A stretch of 64,000 bases of DNA from Legionella sheltonii (GTDB lineage Bacteria > Pseudomonadota > Gammaproteobacteria > Legionellales > Legionellaceae): NCBI RefSeq assembly GCF_026191355.1, contig NZ_JAPHOQ010000001.1, positions 377,001 through 441,000 of the forward strand, read 5' to 3'. Positions 56,207 through 64,000 of the stretch are shown one piece after another. Numbering within the stretch: position 1 is the stretch's first letter; every line of letters starts with the position of its first letter. The notes under the pieces are model-generated. The model was not told the origin of the DNA and did no database searches. It saw only the letters and a list, made by a program, of their open reading frames with translations. Made by a program: the position numbers and the translations under genes.

Positions 56207-56609
56207 GATGTGGTGCCCGAAAAAAATTGAAACTATAGCACAGAGAAGCCATGATATGAAACTGTTGGGAACATCGTCTCAACTTAAGGGGGTGCAGCTC
56301 GGACGAGAGTATGCCCTAATCCGCGATTAAGGCCACATTCCCTACGTCTTCTAATATGGGCTCTATATGAATAATAGTATTGTCCACTTCTCTTGCGGGG
56401 GCGAGTGATTTTGTGCATAAAGACAGGAAAAAAGGCAGAGATTTTCTGATTAAATCATGTTATTTTACAGTGCATATTAAAAATCTGCGGGTTACTAAAC
56501 AAAATTAAGGAACATTTTGTTTAATTATTACCCTATTATTAAGGGTTTCTTAAGCTAATTACTATATAATTAGGCTTCTGCATGCCCAAAACTGCACTGA
56601 AGGAATGCG
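56207..56609. promoter_or_regulatory. Gene-free 400 bases between ffh and the permease gene
   Basis: I find no gene. It should hold the divergent promoters of ffh and of the amino-acid permease. A TATAAT at 56565-56570, 40 bases before the permease start, could be a -10 box, but its -35 is weak. The stretch at 56515-56575 is very AT-rich. Confidence 0.4.
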
Positions 56610-58016
56610 ATGATCGAGAAAAAACATTCACTGACAATTTTCAGTCTGACTATGATAACCGTTGGCTCTGTAGACAGCATACGCAATTTGCCTGCTACAG
56701 CCTTATTCGGTAGTCAATTAATCTTTTATTTTGTTTTAGGTGCTTTATTTTTTCTAATTCCCACCGCTTTGGTTTCAGCAGAGTTGGCTTCAGGATGGGC
56801 TCGTCAGGGTGGGATTTATATTTGGGTAAAACAGGCTTTTGGCAAAAAAATGGGTTTCTTGGCCATTTGGTTGCAATGGATAGAAAATGTCATTTGGTAT
56901 CCCACGATTTTATCTTTTGTTGCCGGAACTATTGGCTATTTAATTAATCCTGAGTTAACAAGCAATCCTGTTTTTCTATGGGCAATCATCGTGAGTTCTT
57001 TTTGGGGCGCTACGATTTTGAACCTGCGTGGAATGAAATCTTCTGCCGCATTCAGTAATTTGTGTTCCCTTGCGGGTTTATTGTTACCCATGTCATTAAT
57101 TATTGGTCTTGGGGTGGTATGGATGACCCAAGGGAATCCCTTACAAATTCAATTTGATATCCCCAGTATTGTGCCCCATTTGTCCGATAAATCCATGTGG
57201 GTATCCTTAACTGCGATTATTATGTCCTTTTGTGGTATCGAGATTGCCACAGTGCATGCTAATGATGTCGATAACCCACAGCATGCTTTTCCCAAGGTTT
57301 TAATCTATTCGGTAGGGATTATTTTAAGTACTTTAATTCTTGGCTCTCTAGCGATTGCGATTGTTTTACCTGGAAAAGACATCAATTTAGTAGCGGGTAT
57401 AATGCAAGCATTCGAGGCGTTCTTCTCCAGTTATCAATTATACTGGATGATGCCTGTAGTTGCTTTAATGCTGGTTCTGGGAGGACTGGGTGGTGTGAGT
57501 AATTGGATCATTGCCCCCACCAAAGGATTATTGGTGGCTGCAGAGGATGGTAATTTGCCAGAGTACTTCCAACGTACGAATGCAAAAGGTGCTCCAGTCG
57601 TGATGCTCTATACTCAGGCGAGCATTGTCACCGTCTTATCCGGCTTATTCTTATTTATGCCGAGTGTGAACGGCTCTTATTGGTTATTAACTGCTTTAGC
57701 AGCGCAATTGTATATGTTGATGTATTTCATCATGTTTGCTGCAGCAATTAAATTGCGTTTTTCTGAGCCGCACCATCATCGACCTTTTGCAATCCCAGGC
57801 GGAATAGCAGGAATGTTATTTGTCGCAGGTATTGGCATCGTTGGGGTATGTGCTACCTTAGCGGTGAGTTTTATTCCGCCCGAAGGGATCAACGTTGGGG
57901 GTATTGTCCGTTATGAAATGACCTTAATAGGTGGCTTAATTTTAATGTGTTTACCCCCATTTATCAGTTCTTGGTCGCAAGAAAAAGCAGCAGTATTGGA
58001 GGCTGTTCCAGATTAA
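56610..58016 (+). CDS. APC-family amino-acid permease (glutamate/GABA antiporter-like)
   Basis: The 468-residue inner-membrane transporter has about 12 helices. The first-helix region reads TMITVGSVDSIRNLPATALFG, and the second domain has ELASGWARQGGIYIWVKQAFG, as in the GadC/YjeM-like branch of the amino acid-polyamine-organocation superfamily. Several such permeases in Legionella supply amino acids, the main carbon source. The exact substrate cannot be read from the sequence. It is transcribed alone or with the PriC-like gene 73 bases downstream. Confidence 0.88.
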   Translation: MIEKKHSLTIFSLTMITVGSVDSIRNLPATALFGSQLIFYFVLGALFFLIPTALVSAELASGWARQGGIYIWVKQAFGKKMGFLAIWLQWIENVIWYPTILSFVAGTIGYLINPELTSNPVFLWAIIVSSFWGATILNLRGMKSSAAFSNLCSLAGLLLPMSLIIGLGVVWMTQGNPLQIQFDIPSIVPHLSDKSMWVSLTAIIMSFCGIEIATVHANDVDNPQHAFPKVLIYSVGIILSTLILGSLAIAIVLPGKDINLVAGIMQAFEAFFSSYQLYWMMPVVALMLVLGGLGGVSNWIIAPTKGLLVAAEDGNLPEYFQRTNAKGAPVVMLYTQASIVTVLSGLFLFMPSVNGSYWLLTALAAQLYMLMYFIMFAAAIKLRFSEPHHHRPFAIPGGIAGMLFVAGIGIVGVCATLAVSFIPPEGINVGGIVRYEMTLIGGLILMCLPPFISSWSQEKAAVLEAVPD

Positions 58017-58089
58017 CGATCCTTGCATACGTTTCTTGACCTAAGTTAAGAAGGGGCATTTATGGACCAAAGCATGATGGCCAAAGCAA

Positions 58090-58623
58090 ATGGATAGACC
58101 AGTAGAATCCAATGAATTACTAAGCCAGTTAATGGCAAGGTTACCCGAGTTGGAATGGAAAATCAGCGAGCTTGGTCCATTTTTTTCAAGTCAACGCTTG
58201 CCTAAAGGGTTATTCCGACTTGATGCAGAGGTCAGTGGTGCAGCATGTATTGCGGAAATTAAAGCAGACATCCATGCTTTAGGTAAGCAACAAAATAAGC
58301 GCAGTGCGTTTTATTTGGCAGAGCGAATCAGACAAAAAATTAATGTTCTGGTTGTTTTATGTCAAATGCATCAAGGTAAAAATAAGCCAGAGGAAAAACC
58401 TTCCTTTGGCATTAAGATGTTAAGTACCAGGCGGCAATGGATCAATGATCTTGAGACGGAAGTCAAAACCTTAGAAGAACAGCAGCAAGCAATGACTAAA
58501 GCTTTGGAGCATCTGAGGCATAATCCTAATGCCAATGCGATTTTGCATTTAAAAGCAGAGTTAGGGGAAGTAGAGCGTCGCCTAACTTTAGCCAAAGAAA
58601 CGCTCAATCGAGCGATTTCTTAA
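58090..58623 (+). CDS. PriC-like primosomal replication protein
   Basis: The 177-residue helical protein has the PriC pattern: LF-x-L-x-x-E-V in the first third, a central YLAERIRQKINVL helix and a C-terminal coiled region of E-x-R-L-x-x-A-x-E-x-L. PriC helps reload the DnaB helicase at stalled forks. Similarity is moderate and based on reading the helices against E. coli PriC. It is not clear that it is co-transcribed with the permease. Confidence 0.68.
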   Translation: MDRPVESNELLSQLMARLPELEWKISELGPFFSSQRLPKGLFRLDAEVSGAACIAEIKADIHALGKQQNKRSAFYLAERIRQKINVLVVLCQMHQGKNKPEEKPSFGIKMLSTRRQWINDLETEVKTLEEQQQAMTKALEHLRHNPNANAILHLKAELGEVERRLTLAKETLNRAIS

Positions 58624-58651
58624 TCAATAAGAAATTGCCTGATATCAAACT

Positions 58652-59191
58652 TCATGGCATAGACGCATTGATCTTGACAAGGGTTGTCCAATTTCGTGCA
58701 GTGCCTTGTACGCCTAGTTTTTTCTCAATCACATGATGGGTTAACTTAGAACGGCCTATCCCATCAGGATAAGCCAAATAGAGACATTGATGACCACAAA
58801 TGATTTGTTCTCGTCCCTGTATGCTTTTTATGAGCGCTTCCAGGGCTGGAGATGAAGGATTTTTATCAAGAAACATAACAAGCAAATGGCTTGGATCGGA
58901 AATCGCCATTTCAGAAAAGGGGTTGCACCGGATCATTTCAACGAGCGATTCTTTGGGTCGTACCAATACGGTAGTTTCTAATTGCAAGTGTTGATCAATA
59001 GCAGATGAAATCTGCTTCTCAAGGTGTGTTTCAGACACGTGAGGCGTTGCTTCAAACACAATATTCCCGGTTTGCAGAATCGATTTGACTTGCTTGAAAC
59101 CCAGAGTCTCAAACAAAAGACACAAATCACGCATCGCAATTTTTTTGTGTCCACCTACATTAATTCCACGCAGCAATGCGACATAGTTCAT
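58652..59191 (-). CDS. DUF1697-family protein
   Basis: The 179-residue protein begins YVALLRGINVGGHKKIAMRDL and continues with a QTGNIVFEA motif and a C-terminal TARNWTTLVKI, the signature of DUF1697, a widespread soluble family of unknown function. It overlaps the upstream VOC gene as ATGA, so the two are made together. Confidence 0.9.
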   Translation of the reverse strand: MNYVALLRGINVGGHKKIAMRDLCLLFETLGFKQVKSILQTGNIVFEATPHVSETHLEKQISSAIDQHLQLETTVLVRPKESLVEMIRCNPFSEMAISDPSHLLVMFLDKNPSSPALEALIKSIQGREQIICGHQCLYLAYPDGIGRSKLTHHVIEKKLGVQGTARNWTTLVKINASMP

Positions 59192-59616
59192 ATTTTATCA
59201 CCTAAATCTTCAGCGAAGCGCAACATATAACCATCGGGATCTAAAATAATGAATTGGCGTTGGCCAATTTTAAGATCACCCGCTTGATACCATCGCTCTT
59301 CGATAGGCATAAAGAGATTGATTTTATAGCGTTGAATGTGGCTGTATAATTGATTGACCTCAGTCGTTTTTATTTGTAAATTTATCCCCCGACCAAAAGG
59401 GACCTCGAGTGGGGCAGTTAACCATATTCGACCCACTTGCTTTATTTCCTCCAACATCAAGCGCGCTCCTTGACGCTTGAGCATCGCAAATTGCTCTTCA
59501 GCACGTTGATATTGGATATTAAATCCTAATACCTCGGTATAAAAAGACAAGCTACGGTCTATATTAGAACAATATAATTCGGGTATAAGTGCTGTGGTCA
59601 ATCGTTCGTTGTTCAT
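59188..59616 (-). CDS. VOC-family protein (glyoxalase/bleomycin-resistance fold)
   Basis: The 142-residue protein starts ALIPELYCSNIDRSLSFYTEVLGF and ends with the metal-site strand RQFIILDPDGYMLRFAEDLG, the pattern of bleomycin-resistance and glyoxalase-like VOC proteins. The frame opens at a TTG 21 bases upstream, but the ATG at 59616 is the natural start. The ligand or substrate is unknown. Confidence 0.85.
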   Translation of the reverse strand: MNNERLTTALIPELYCSNIDRSLSFYTEVLGFNIQYQRAEEQFAMLKRQGARLMLEEIKQVGRIWLTAPLEVPFGRGINLQIKTTEVNQLYSHIQRYKINLFMPIEERWYQAGDLKIGQRQFIILDPDGYMLRFAEDLGDKI

Positions 59617-59667
59617 AGACTCAGATTGTATCACCAAGGGATTGAAGCTAATAATTTACACACATAT

Positions 59668-59731
59668 GGGGTCAGGCCTTGAATTGTGAATCAATTTCTA
59701 ATTGAAAATTCACAATTCAAGACCTGACCCT
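59668..59731. repeat. REP-type long palindrome, nearly perfect 28-bp arms
   Basis: The left arm at 59669-59696 begins GGGTCAGGCCTTGAATTGTG; the right arm at 59700-59730 ends CTTGACC-type complement CCTGACCC. Over the outer 23 positions there is a single mismatch (a G-U wobble). An inner TCAATT-TCT-AATTGA closes the hairpin. GGGTCAGG-type palindromes are a known class of repeats mobilised by REP-associated tyrosine transposases. No transposase gene is next to it. It lies in the 330-base gene-free stretch before the borosin operon, which holds nothing else except a possible gene relic near 59760-59850. Confidence 0.8.
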
Positions 59732-59888
59732 CTAACTCGTGTAAATCTCCAAGACAATTGATACCACTATTTTTCGTAAATGAGCTTCCCGCTGAACAGG
59801 TGCAAAAGGTTCTAGAGGATCTCAAGATATCCAATCGATTCTGTAAATAATAAATGTTGAAAGAATAATTGGTTTAATAATCTTTATC

Positions 59889-59937
59889 TTAAACTTGAGT
59901 AATCAATATGATATGCTTGAGCTAAGTTTAAACTTGA
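59889..59937 (+). promoter_or_regulatory. Repeated TTAAACTTGA boxes upstream of the borosin operon
   Basis: TTAAACTTGA occurs at 59889-59898 and again at 59928-59937, 39 bases apart, just before the precursor ribosome-binding site. A TATGAT (59907-59912) between them could serve as a -10 box, but its -35 is weak. The repeats may bind a regulator. Confidence 0.35.
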
Positions 59938-59950
59938 AGGGAGTTAAGTC

Positions 59951-60139
59951 ATGAGCATCGTAACACTTCTAGAACAGTTAGGTAGTACAGTCCATCATAA
60001 AATCAATCTTGATATATTATTAAAAAACGAACCTTCTACAATTCAAAAAGCATTCTTTTATAATGATGCTGCATATTTTAAAAAAAATTTAAATGAGGAT
60101 GCAGCATTAGCTGATCGGACTACAATTTTTGAAATTTAA
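59951..60139 (+). CDS. Putative split-borosin precursor peptide
   Basis: The 62-residue peptide is the first gene of a three-gene operon, with GAAGGGAG placed well before its ATG. Residues 4-52 look like a borosin-binding domain as in SonA of Shewanella: a helix ending Q-L-G, a helix with L-D-x-L-L, a K-N-E-P-S-T-I turn (compare N-P-E-A-V), and a final acidic helix. The C-terminal tail ADRTTIFEI (54-62) would be the core. The core is unusually short. The adjacent methyltransferase gene, 5 bases on, supports the call. Alternative: an unrelated small protein that merely precedes the enzyme gene. Confidence 0.75.
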   Translation: MSIVTLLEQLGSTVHHKINLDILLKNEPSTIQKAFFYNDAAYFKKNLNEDAALADRTTIFEI

Positions 60140-60144
60140 ATTTA

Positions 60145-60921
60145 ATGTATGATATGTCTTCATTGATCGTTGTTGGTTGCGGTATTAAATTTTTTGCTCA
60201 TCTTACGAATGAAGTAATAGCATATATCAAACAATCTGATATTGTACTTTATTTGGTGAATGATCCTATTCTAAAATTGTGGATTCAAGAGCAAAATCAA
60301 TATACAGAGTCATTAGATCGATTATATTTTTCATGTCCAAATCGAGCCGATTCTTATTCTCTGATAACAGAGTATGTTTTAGAACATTTATATCAAAATA
60401 AGCATATATGCTTTGTTCTTTATGGACATCCCAGTGTTTATGCTAAACCTGGTTTAGATGCTGTAAAAAAAGCAAAGAAAGAAGGATATTATGCAAAAAT
60501 CCTACCTGCAATTTCAGCTGAAGCTTGTCTTTTTGCAGATTTATTAATCGATCCTGGATCATCAGGCTCTCAATCATTTGAAGCTAGTGATTTTTTGATT
60601 CATCAACGGCAAGTTGATATAAGTTCTCATTTAATTCTCTGGCAAATTAACGCTATAGGAATTCTAAATCATGAAACAACAAACAATAAGAAAATAGGAA
60701 TTTTGTTACTGTTTGATTATTTAACAAAATATTATAAGGTTACAGATAAGATTATTATTTATGAGGCAGCGCAATATCCTGGATTTGAACCTACCATCAA
60801 ACAAACTCAGTTAAAATATTTGCCTGATATTCAATTATCAAATCTCTCAACTTTATATATACCACCTACTAAAATTGCTGCTTGTGATCAAGCCATTTTA
60901 AAAGCTCTTGAACTCGTATAA
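60145..60921 (+). CDS. Borosin-type peptide backbone alpha-N-methyltransferase
   Basis: The 258-residue protein has the tetrapyrrole-methylase fold. The N-terminal GCGIKFFAH aligns with the SAM-binding GYGI..FAH of OphMA, and YGHPSVYAKP, LPAISAEACLFADLLIDPG, FEASDFLIH and LILWQI follow in the same order as in fungal OphMA and bacterial SonM. The catalytic pair R67...Y71 in NRADSY matches the Arg/Tyr pair of OphMA (R72/Y76). There is no precursor fused at the C-terminus, so it is a split type acting on the neighbouring peptide. The start may also be ATG 60154. It has no ribosome-binding site of its own, so it is probably translated by coupling. Confidence 0.88.
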   Translation: MYDMSSLIVVGCGIKFFAHLTNEVIAYIKQSDIVLYLVNDPILKLWIQEQNQYTESLDRLYFSCPNRADSYSLITEYVLEHLYQNKHICFVLYGHPSVYAKPGLDAVKKAKKEGYYAKILPAISAEACLFADLLIDPGSSGSQSFEASDFLIHQRQVDISSHLILWQINAIGILNHETTNNKKIGILLLFDYLTKYYKVTDKIIIYEAAQYPGFEPTIKQTQLKYLPDIQLSNLSTLYIPPTKIAACDQAILKALELV

Positions 60922-60923
60922 AA

Positions 60924-62144
60924 ATGTACAACTATTTTATAACTTTCATCAAAGATTATTCTGAAAATTATTTAGGTCTACCTAAGTTATGTTGGCAGGG
61001 AATAAGCTTAATTTGTATCAATGCATCTACCATTGGCATTTGTTTTTTTCTATCTTTGTATTTTGTGAATGAGCAAAAATTAAGCATTCCAACAGCAGGA
61101 CTACTACTTTCTTCTTATGGTTTAGGTACTGTGATTGGTGGTTTCGTAGGGGGAAGACTCTCAGACAAAATTACACCATATTTTGTTTCAATCATCAGTC
61201 TTTGCATTCAATCTGCAAGTTTTTTCTTTTTAATGTATTTGCATTCTTTTCCGGCTTTACTGATTGATCAGTTCTTCCTTGGCTTATCTGCATATGGCTT
61301 TAAAACATCAAATAACATGAGTTTGTTAAGTGTATGTGCTAATGACCTCGATTTACGCTACAGAACTATCAGTATCTCTCACGTAGCATCAAATTTAGGA
61401 CTTGGGCTATCAGGTATTTTTATTGCCGGAGTTGGAACATATGGATTTCTTACTATTTTTGGCTTATCAAGTTTAATTTTATTTGTTTCAGCAATTTATC
61501 TTATACTACAAGGCAATATAACAAATCTCATACCAAAACAAGACACTGTAGAAGACCATCCAAATAAAATAAAAAAGTCAGCAAAAATTAATATATTAAT
61601 TCTTTCATGCGTTTTTCTTGTAGGGCTTATCATTGCGCAGTTGAGTTCTACTTATCCACTGTATGTTCAAGAGTCATTTCCCAAATTAAAAGAATTAGCT
61701 GTTAGTATTTTATTTCTTTTAGATACCACTTTAATTGTGTTATTCCAAGCGCCACTGACTATATTAGTGAGTAAACAAAATAAACTGCTAATTACTGGGC
61801 TAGGTGCTTTATTCATGGGCTTAGGAATGTTAATTCTGAGTTTTTCATTCATATTTGCATTTGCTGTTCTATCTTGTATTGTTTGGACAACGGGTGAAAT
61901 GCTCTTTATATCTACTGCTCAACTGATTTGTTATGAAAACAGCGATAATAAGAGGAAAGGGCAAAATTTAGGGCTGTTTCAATCTATTTTTGCTGTTAGT
62001 AACGTAGTTGGCCCTTCCCTTGGAAGCTTCATTTATCAATATTGTGGTGGAAATATATTATGGTATTGCAGCACAATCATTGGCGTATTTTGCTTCCTGC
62101 TTTGTTGGTATTTTAGTCGTTTTAATGCTAACACAGCCTCTTAA
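60924..62144 (+). CDS. MFS transporter, probable borosin exporter
   Basis: The 406-residue protein has 12 hydrophobic helices and the loop 2-3 motif GGFVGGRLSDKIT. It belongs to the drug-type major facilitators. It starts 2 bases after the methyltransferase stop, so the three genes are one transcript, and the likely role is export or self-protection. Its last 87 bases overlap the end of the convergent gene at 62058. The substrate is inferred from context only. Confidence 0.85.
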   Translation: MYNYFITFIKDYSENYLGLPKLCWQGISLICINASTIGICFFLSLYFVNEQKLSIPTAGLLLSSYGLGTVIGGFVGGRLSDKITPYFVSIISLCIQSASFFFLMYLHSFPALLIDQFFLGLSAYGFKTSNNMSLLSVCANDLDLRYRTISISHVASNLGLGLSGIFIAGVGTYGFLTIFGLSSLILFVSAIYLILQGNITNLIPKQDTVEDHPNKIKKSAKINILILSCVFLVGLIIAQLSSTYPLYVQESFPKLKELAVSILFLLDTTLIVLFQAPLTILVSKQNKLLITGLGALFMGLGMLILSFSFIFAFAVLSCIVWTTGEMLFISTAQLICYENSDNKRKGQNLGLFQSIFAVSNVVGPSLGSFIYQYCGGNILWYCSTIIGVFCFLLCWYFSRFNANTAS

Positions 62145-63467
62145 AAAAGAAGCATCTGCAGCAAAGATAGCTCCCGGTTGTTCTTTTGCAAATTGCGAGT
62201 TATTGAATCGACTATCAATATTTAATATTTCAAGGGAGCTTTGCATGACGTTGTGTATATCTTGTGTGTTATGAAAGTAGCTAAACTCAACTGATTTTGC
62301 TATTTTTCCAATAATGGTATCAGAGGACAAAGCATTATCTTTTGACAACTCTTGGATAAAAATACTCATTATATGCTCTAATTCACGCATCTCATAAATT
62401 GTACTTGTAACCTGTCTTGACCTTGGTGAAAATACATGTGTCGCTGGATGCTGTAATGAGTAATATATTGGAAAACAATCTCTCTCAAAATTAAAATGTT
62501 TTGGTTGCATAATTGTTGGTATATATTTTTTTAAGCCATATGACTCTATAAAAACATACTGCAAGACATCTAGAGGTAAAGCACTATTATCTATCGATGG
62601 CACGTATCCAGGTGCAGCTCCTAAAGCTGTTGCAAATAAATGCTTAGCTGTATCAGCTAAATATGGGTTAGGCTTCAAATTTCGAGTTTTCTGGATAATT
62701 GAAAATGTAATATCATAATAGACTCTATTTCTTTCGTATTCATATCGATACCATGCTAACTCATGTAAATACTGCTTTAAATTTTTCCACTTAACATCAT
62801 TATGTAAACTGATTAACCATTTTTCAGAGAAGTACATTATACAACAACGCCAGTCTGAGTTAATTATCTTGCTATTAACTATCTCTCTAAAAACTTGCCA
62901 ATGTTCATATAACGACTTTGGCACTCGACTCTTAATATTAAAGTCACGTTGTAAATTGGAATGGTTTGTTGTCGCGCCGATGTTGGGTAACATAAATGTA
63001 GATCTAACACCAGCAGTCGATGATAGTAGGCCATTAGGTGCGTAAACTCTATCATTAACTTTACTTAAAACAGTAGAAAGAGGAAAAATATCTCCTGGTT
63101 TGTATACAAGCCAAGGTATGGTGATATTATCATTTTTCAAATCAATATAACATTCAATTTCTTTATCAAGAACTATTCCTAATGGTGTTTTATTTGCACT
63201 ATATCCAAGATGTTTTATTATATCTTTTGGAACTTCAGGATCAGTTATCCGATAATATCCGCCATTTATATGAGGGAAAAGAGAACTTTGTGTATCTGCA
63301 TCAGTTGCACCATATGGGTAATATGCTAAATAAAGAGGGTACGTTTGATCGGGGCTTAACTCATCTATAATAGCTGCGAAGGCTGGTTCTATTTCTGTAA
63401 CTCGCTGACGAACATCAGTCCAAAGTACTTTTACTAATCCATTTCGTTCATCAATAGCAGTGAACAT
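62058..63467 (-). CDS. 469-residue protein of unknown function
   Basis: I do not recognise this protein. It has no signal peptide or membrane helix. The N-terminal third is beta-rich with PYLA/YPYGATD motifs; the rest is helical with several aromatic-rich stretches (e.g. WYRYEYERNRVYYD). It is convergent with the borosin operon and overlaps the MFS gene by 87 bases at their 3' ends. GAAGGGAA lies before its ATG. A role in the borosin pathway is possible from position but not from sequence; a stand-alone Legionella orphan is equally likely. Confidence 0.55.
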   Translation of the reverse strand: MFTAIDERNGLVKVLWTDVRQRVTEIEPAFAAIIDELSPDQTYPLYLAYYPYGATDADTQSSLFPHINGGYYRITDPEVPKDIIKHLGYSANKTPLGIVLDKEIECYIDLKNDNITIPWLVYKPGDIFPLSTVLSKVNDRVYAPNGLLSSTAGVRSTFMLPNIGATTNHSNLQRDFNIKSRVPKSLYEHWQVFREIVNSKIINSDWRCCIMYFSEKWLISLHNDVKWKNLKQYLHELAWYRYEYERNRVYYDITFSIIQKTRNLKPNPYLADTAKHLFATALGAAPGYVPSIDNSALPLDVLQYVFIESYGLKKYIPTIMQPKHFNFERDCFPIYYSLQHPATHVFSPRSRQVTSTIYEMRELEHIMSIFIQELSKDNALSSDTIIGKIAKSVEFSYFHNTQDIHNVMQSSLEILNIDSRFNNSQFAKEQPGAIFAADASFLRGCVSIKTTKIPTKQEAKYANDCAAIP

Positions 63468-63684
63468 TAATACAATTCCCTTCGTATATGACCTTTAAAA
63501 AATGTTGCATTCTAGTTTCCTAAAAATAGAACTGTCAAGATAAGTTTAATTAAACTGTTTACAAAAACATCAGTAAGACTTTTATTTTCCATTAAAAATT
63601 TACATGTAAAAAAAAAAATTTTTTCATTGTTTAATTACGACTAAATTGCTCATCGATAAGGAATTAATAATAAAAGGAGCAATC

Positions 63685-64000
63685 ATGTTAGTTACAATGT
63701 TAAAAGCAAAAATTCATCGGGCAACAATAACTCAGGCAAATCTGAATTATATAGGGAGTATCACTATTGATGAAAATTTACTACTGGAAACTGGAATACA
63801 GGAAAATGAAAAAGTTCAAATTGTGGATATAAATAACGGTTCACGATTTGAAACTTATGTAATAAAAGGGCGCAAAGGAAGTGGGGAGATCTGTGTGAAT
63901 GGAGCGGCGGCAAGGCTTGTTCATGAAGGTGATAAAATTATAATTATTTGTTACTGCAATCTTAATGAAAATCAGGTATCAAAACATATCCCCAAAGTTG
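63685..64000 (+). CDS. panD: Aspartate 1-decarboxylase, 3' end missing
   Basis: About 105 residues are seen before the window ends. PanD makes beta-alanine for pantothenate and CoA from aspartate, as a pyruvoyl enzyme formed by self-cleavage. The cleavage site Gly24-Ser25 is present in YIGSITID, with conserved Lys9 and Tyr22 and the later [17 protein letters not shown]. The start has AAAGGAG 5 bases upstream. The E. coli enzyme has 126 residues, so roughly 20 are missing. It is divergent from the orphan gene, with 217 bases between. Confidence 0.93.
   Translation, partial: MLVTMLKAKIHRATITQANLNYIGSITIDENLLLETGIQENEKVQIVDINNGSRFETYVIKGRKGSGEICVNGAAARLVHEGDKIIIICYCNLNENQVSKHIPKV

Noticed and set aside
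59760..59850. A short open frame ending VNELPAEQVQKVLEDLK..., as if the tail of a lost gene.
   Set aside because: It has no start codon of its own, follows the palindrome directly and matches no family I can name. It may be a relic, but there is too little to annotate.
60145..60921. Calling the methyltransferase a cobalamin or uroporphyrinogen methylase.
   Set aside because: The fold is shared, but the motif order and the R67/Y71 pair match OphMA/SonM. There are no tetrapyrrole genes nearby, and a small peptide gene precedes it.

Overview
The window is AT-rich gamma-proteobacterial DNA, most probably from a species of Legionella. The reasons are an IcmL/DotI-like protein, very large helical proteins of the kind secreted by the Dot/Icm system, an entericidin-type lipoprotein, many ATGA-coupled genes, and the housekeeping block ffh-rpsP-rimM-trmD-rplS. 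No rRNA, tRNA or CRISPR array was found by eye.

Layout. 0-2.4 kb: the end of a large HEAT-like repeat protein. 2.6-7.5 kb: a small secreted protein, an EmrAB-type MFS tripartite exporter with its own outer-membrane factor, and an entericidin-like lipoprotein with a clear terminator. 7.7-10.3 kb: a 2H phosphoesterase and a 600-residue orphan. 10.4-14.5 kb: a four-gene operon (FabH-like ketosynthase, OleD-like reductase, metallo-beta-lactamase-fold hydrolase, F390-synthetase-like adenylating enzyme) driven by a good sigma70 promoter. 14.7-20.6 kb: an RND exporter. 20.6-27.3 kb: a 1882-residue putative effector, a hotdog-fold protein and an IcmL-like protein. 27.6-33 kb: uvrA, a DUF2878 membrane protein, lemA and an HtpX-like protease. 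33-37.5 kb: an outer-membrane barrel, a CHASE2-adenylate cyclase and a FecR-domain protein. 37.5-42.2 kb: an ABC transporter, a 2OG-Fe(II) oxygenase, a YgjP-type metallopeptidase and small unknowns. 42.4-44.4 kb: two membrane fatty-acid desaturases. 44.4-52.7 kb: a divergent ABC efflux locus, with adaptor and outer-membrane factor on one side and two permeases, an ATPase and a tandem cNMP-binding protein on the other. An IS3-family element sits in the shared intergenic region. 52.8-56.2 kb: the translation/SRP block. 56.6-59.6 kb: an amino-acid permease, a PriC-like protein, a DUF1697 protein and a VOC protein. 59.95-62.1 kb: the highlight. 62.1-64 kb: an orphan 469-residue gene and the start of panD.

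The most interesting system is at 59951-62144. A 62-residue peptide is followed 5 bases later by a 258-residue tetrapyrrole-methylase-fold protein with the hallmarks of borosin peptide-backbone alpha-N-methyltransferases. An MFS exporter follows 2 bases after that. This is the organisation of a split borosin RiPP cluster, with precursor and methyltransferase on separate chains. The precursor resembles the borosin-binding domain of SonA-type precursors and carries a very short C-terminal tail as its likely core. A near-perfect long palindrome of the kind mobilised by REP-associated transposases lies just upstream. Borosins are known as a class; I do not know of this locus being described.

Other points worth following are the ole-like four-gene operon, the cyclic-nucleotide-binding protein embedded in the ABC efflux operon, the IS in the divergent promoter region, and the paired GC-rich palindromes with a G11 run near 37.5 kb. 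Start sites were adjusted where ATGA overlaps, Shine-Dalgarno sequences or upstream stops decide them. Family calls rest on reading motifs; no database search was possible.
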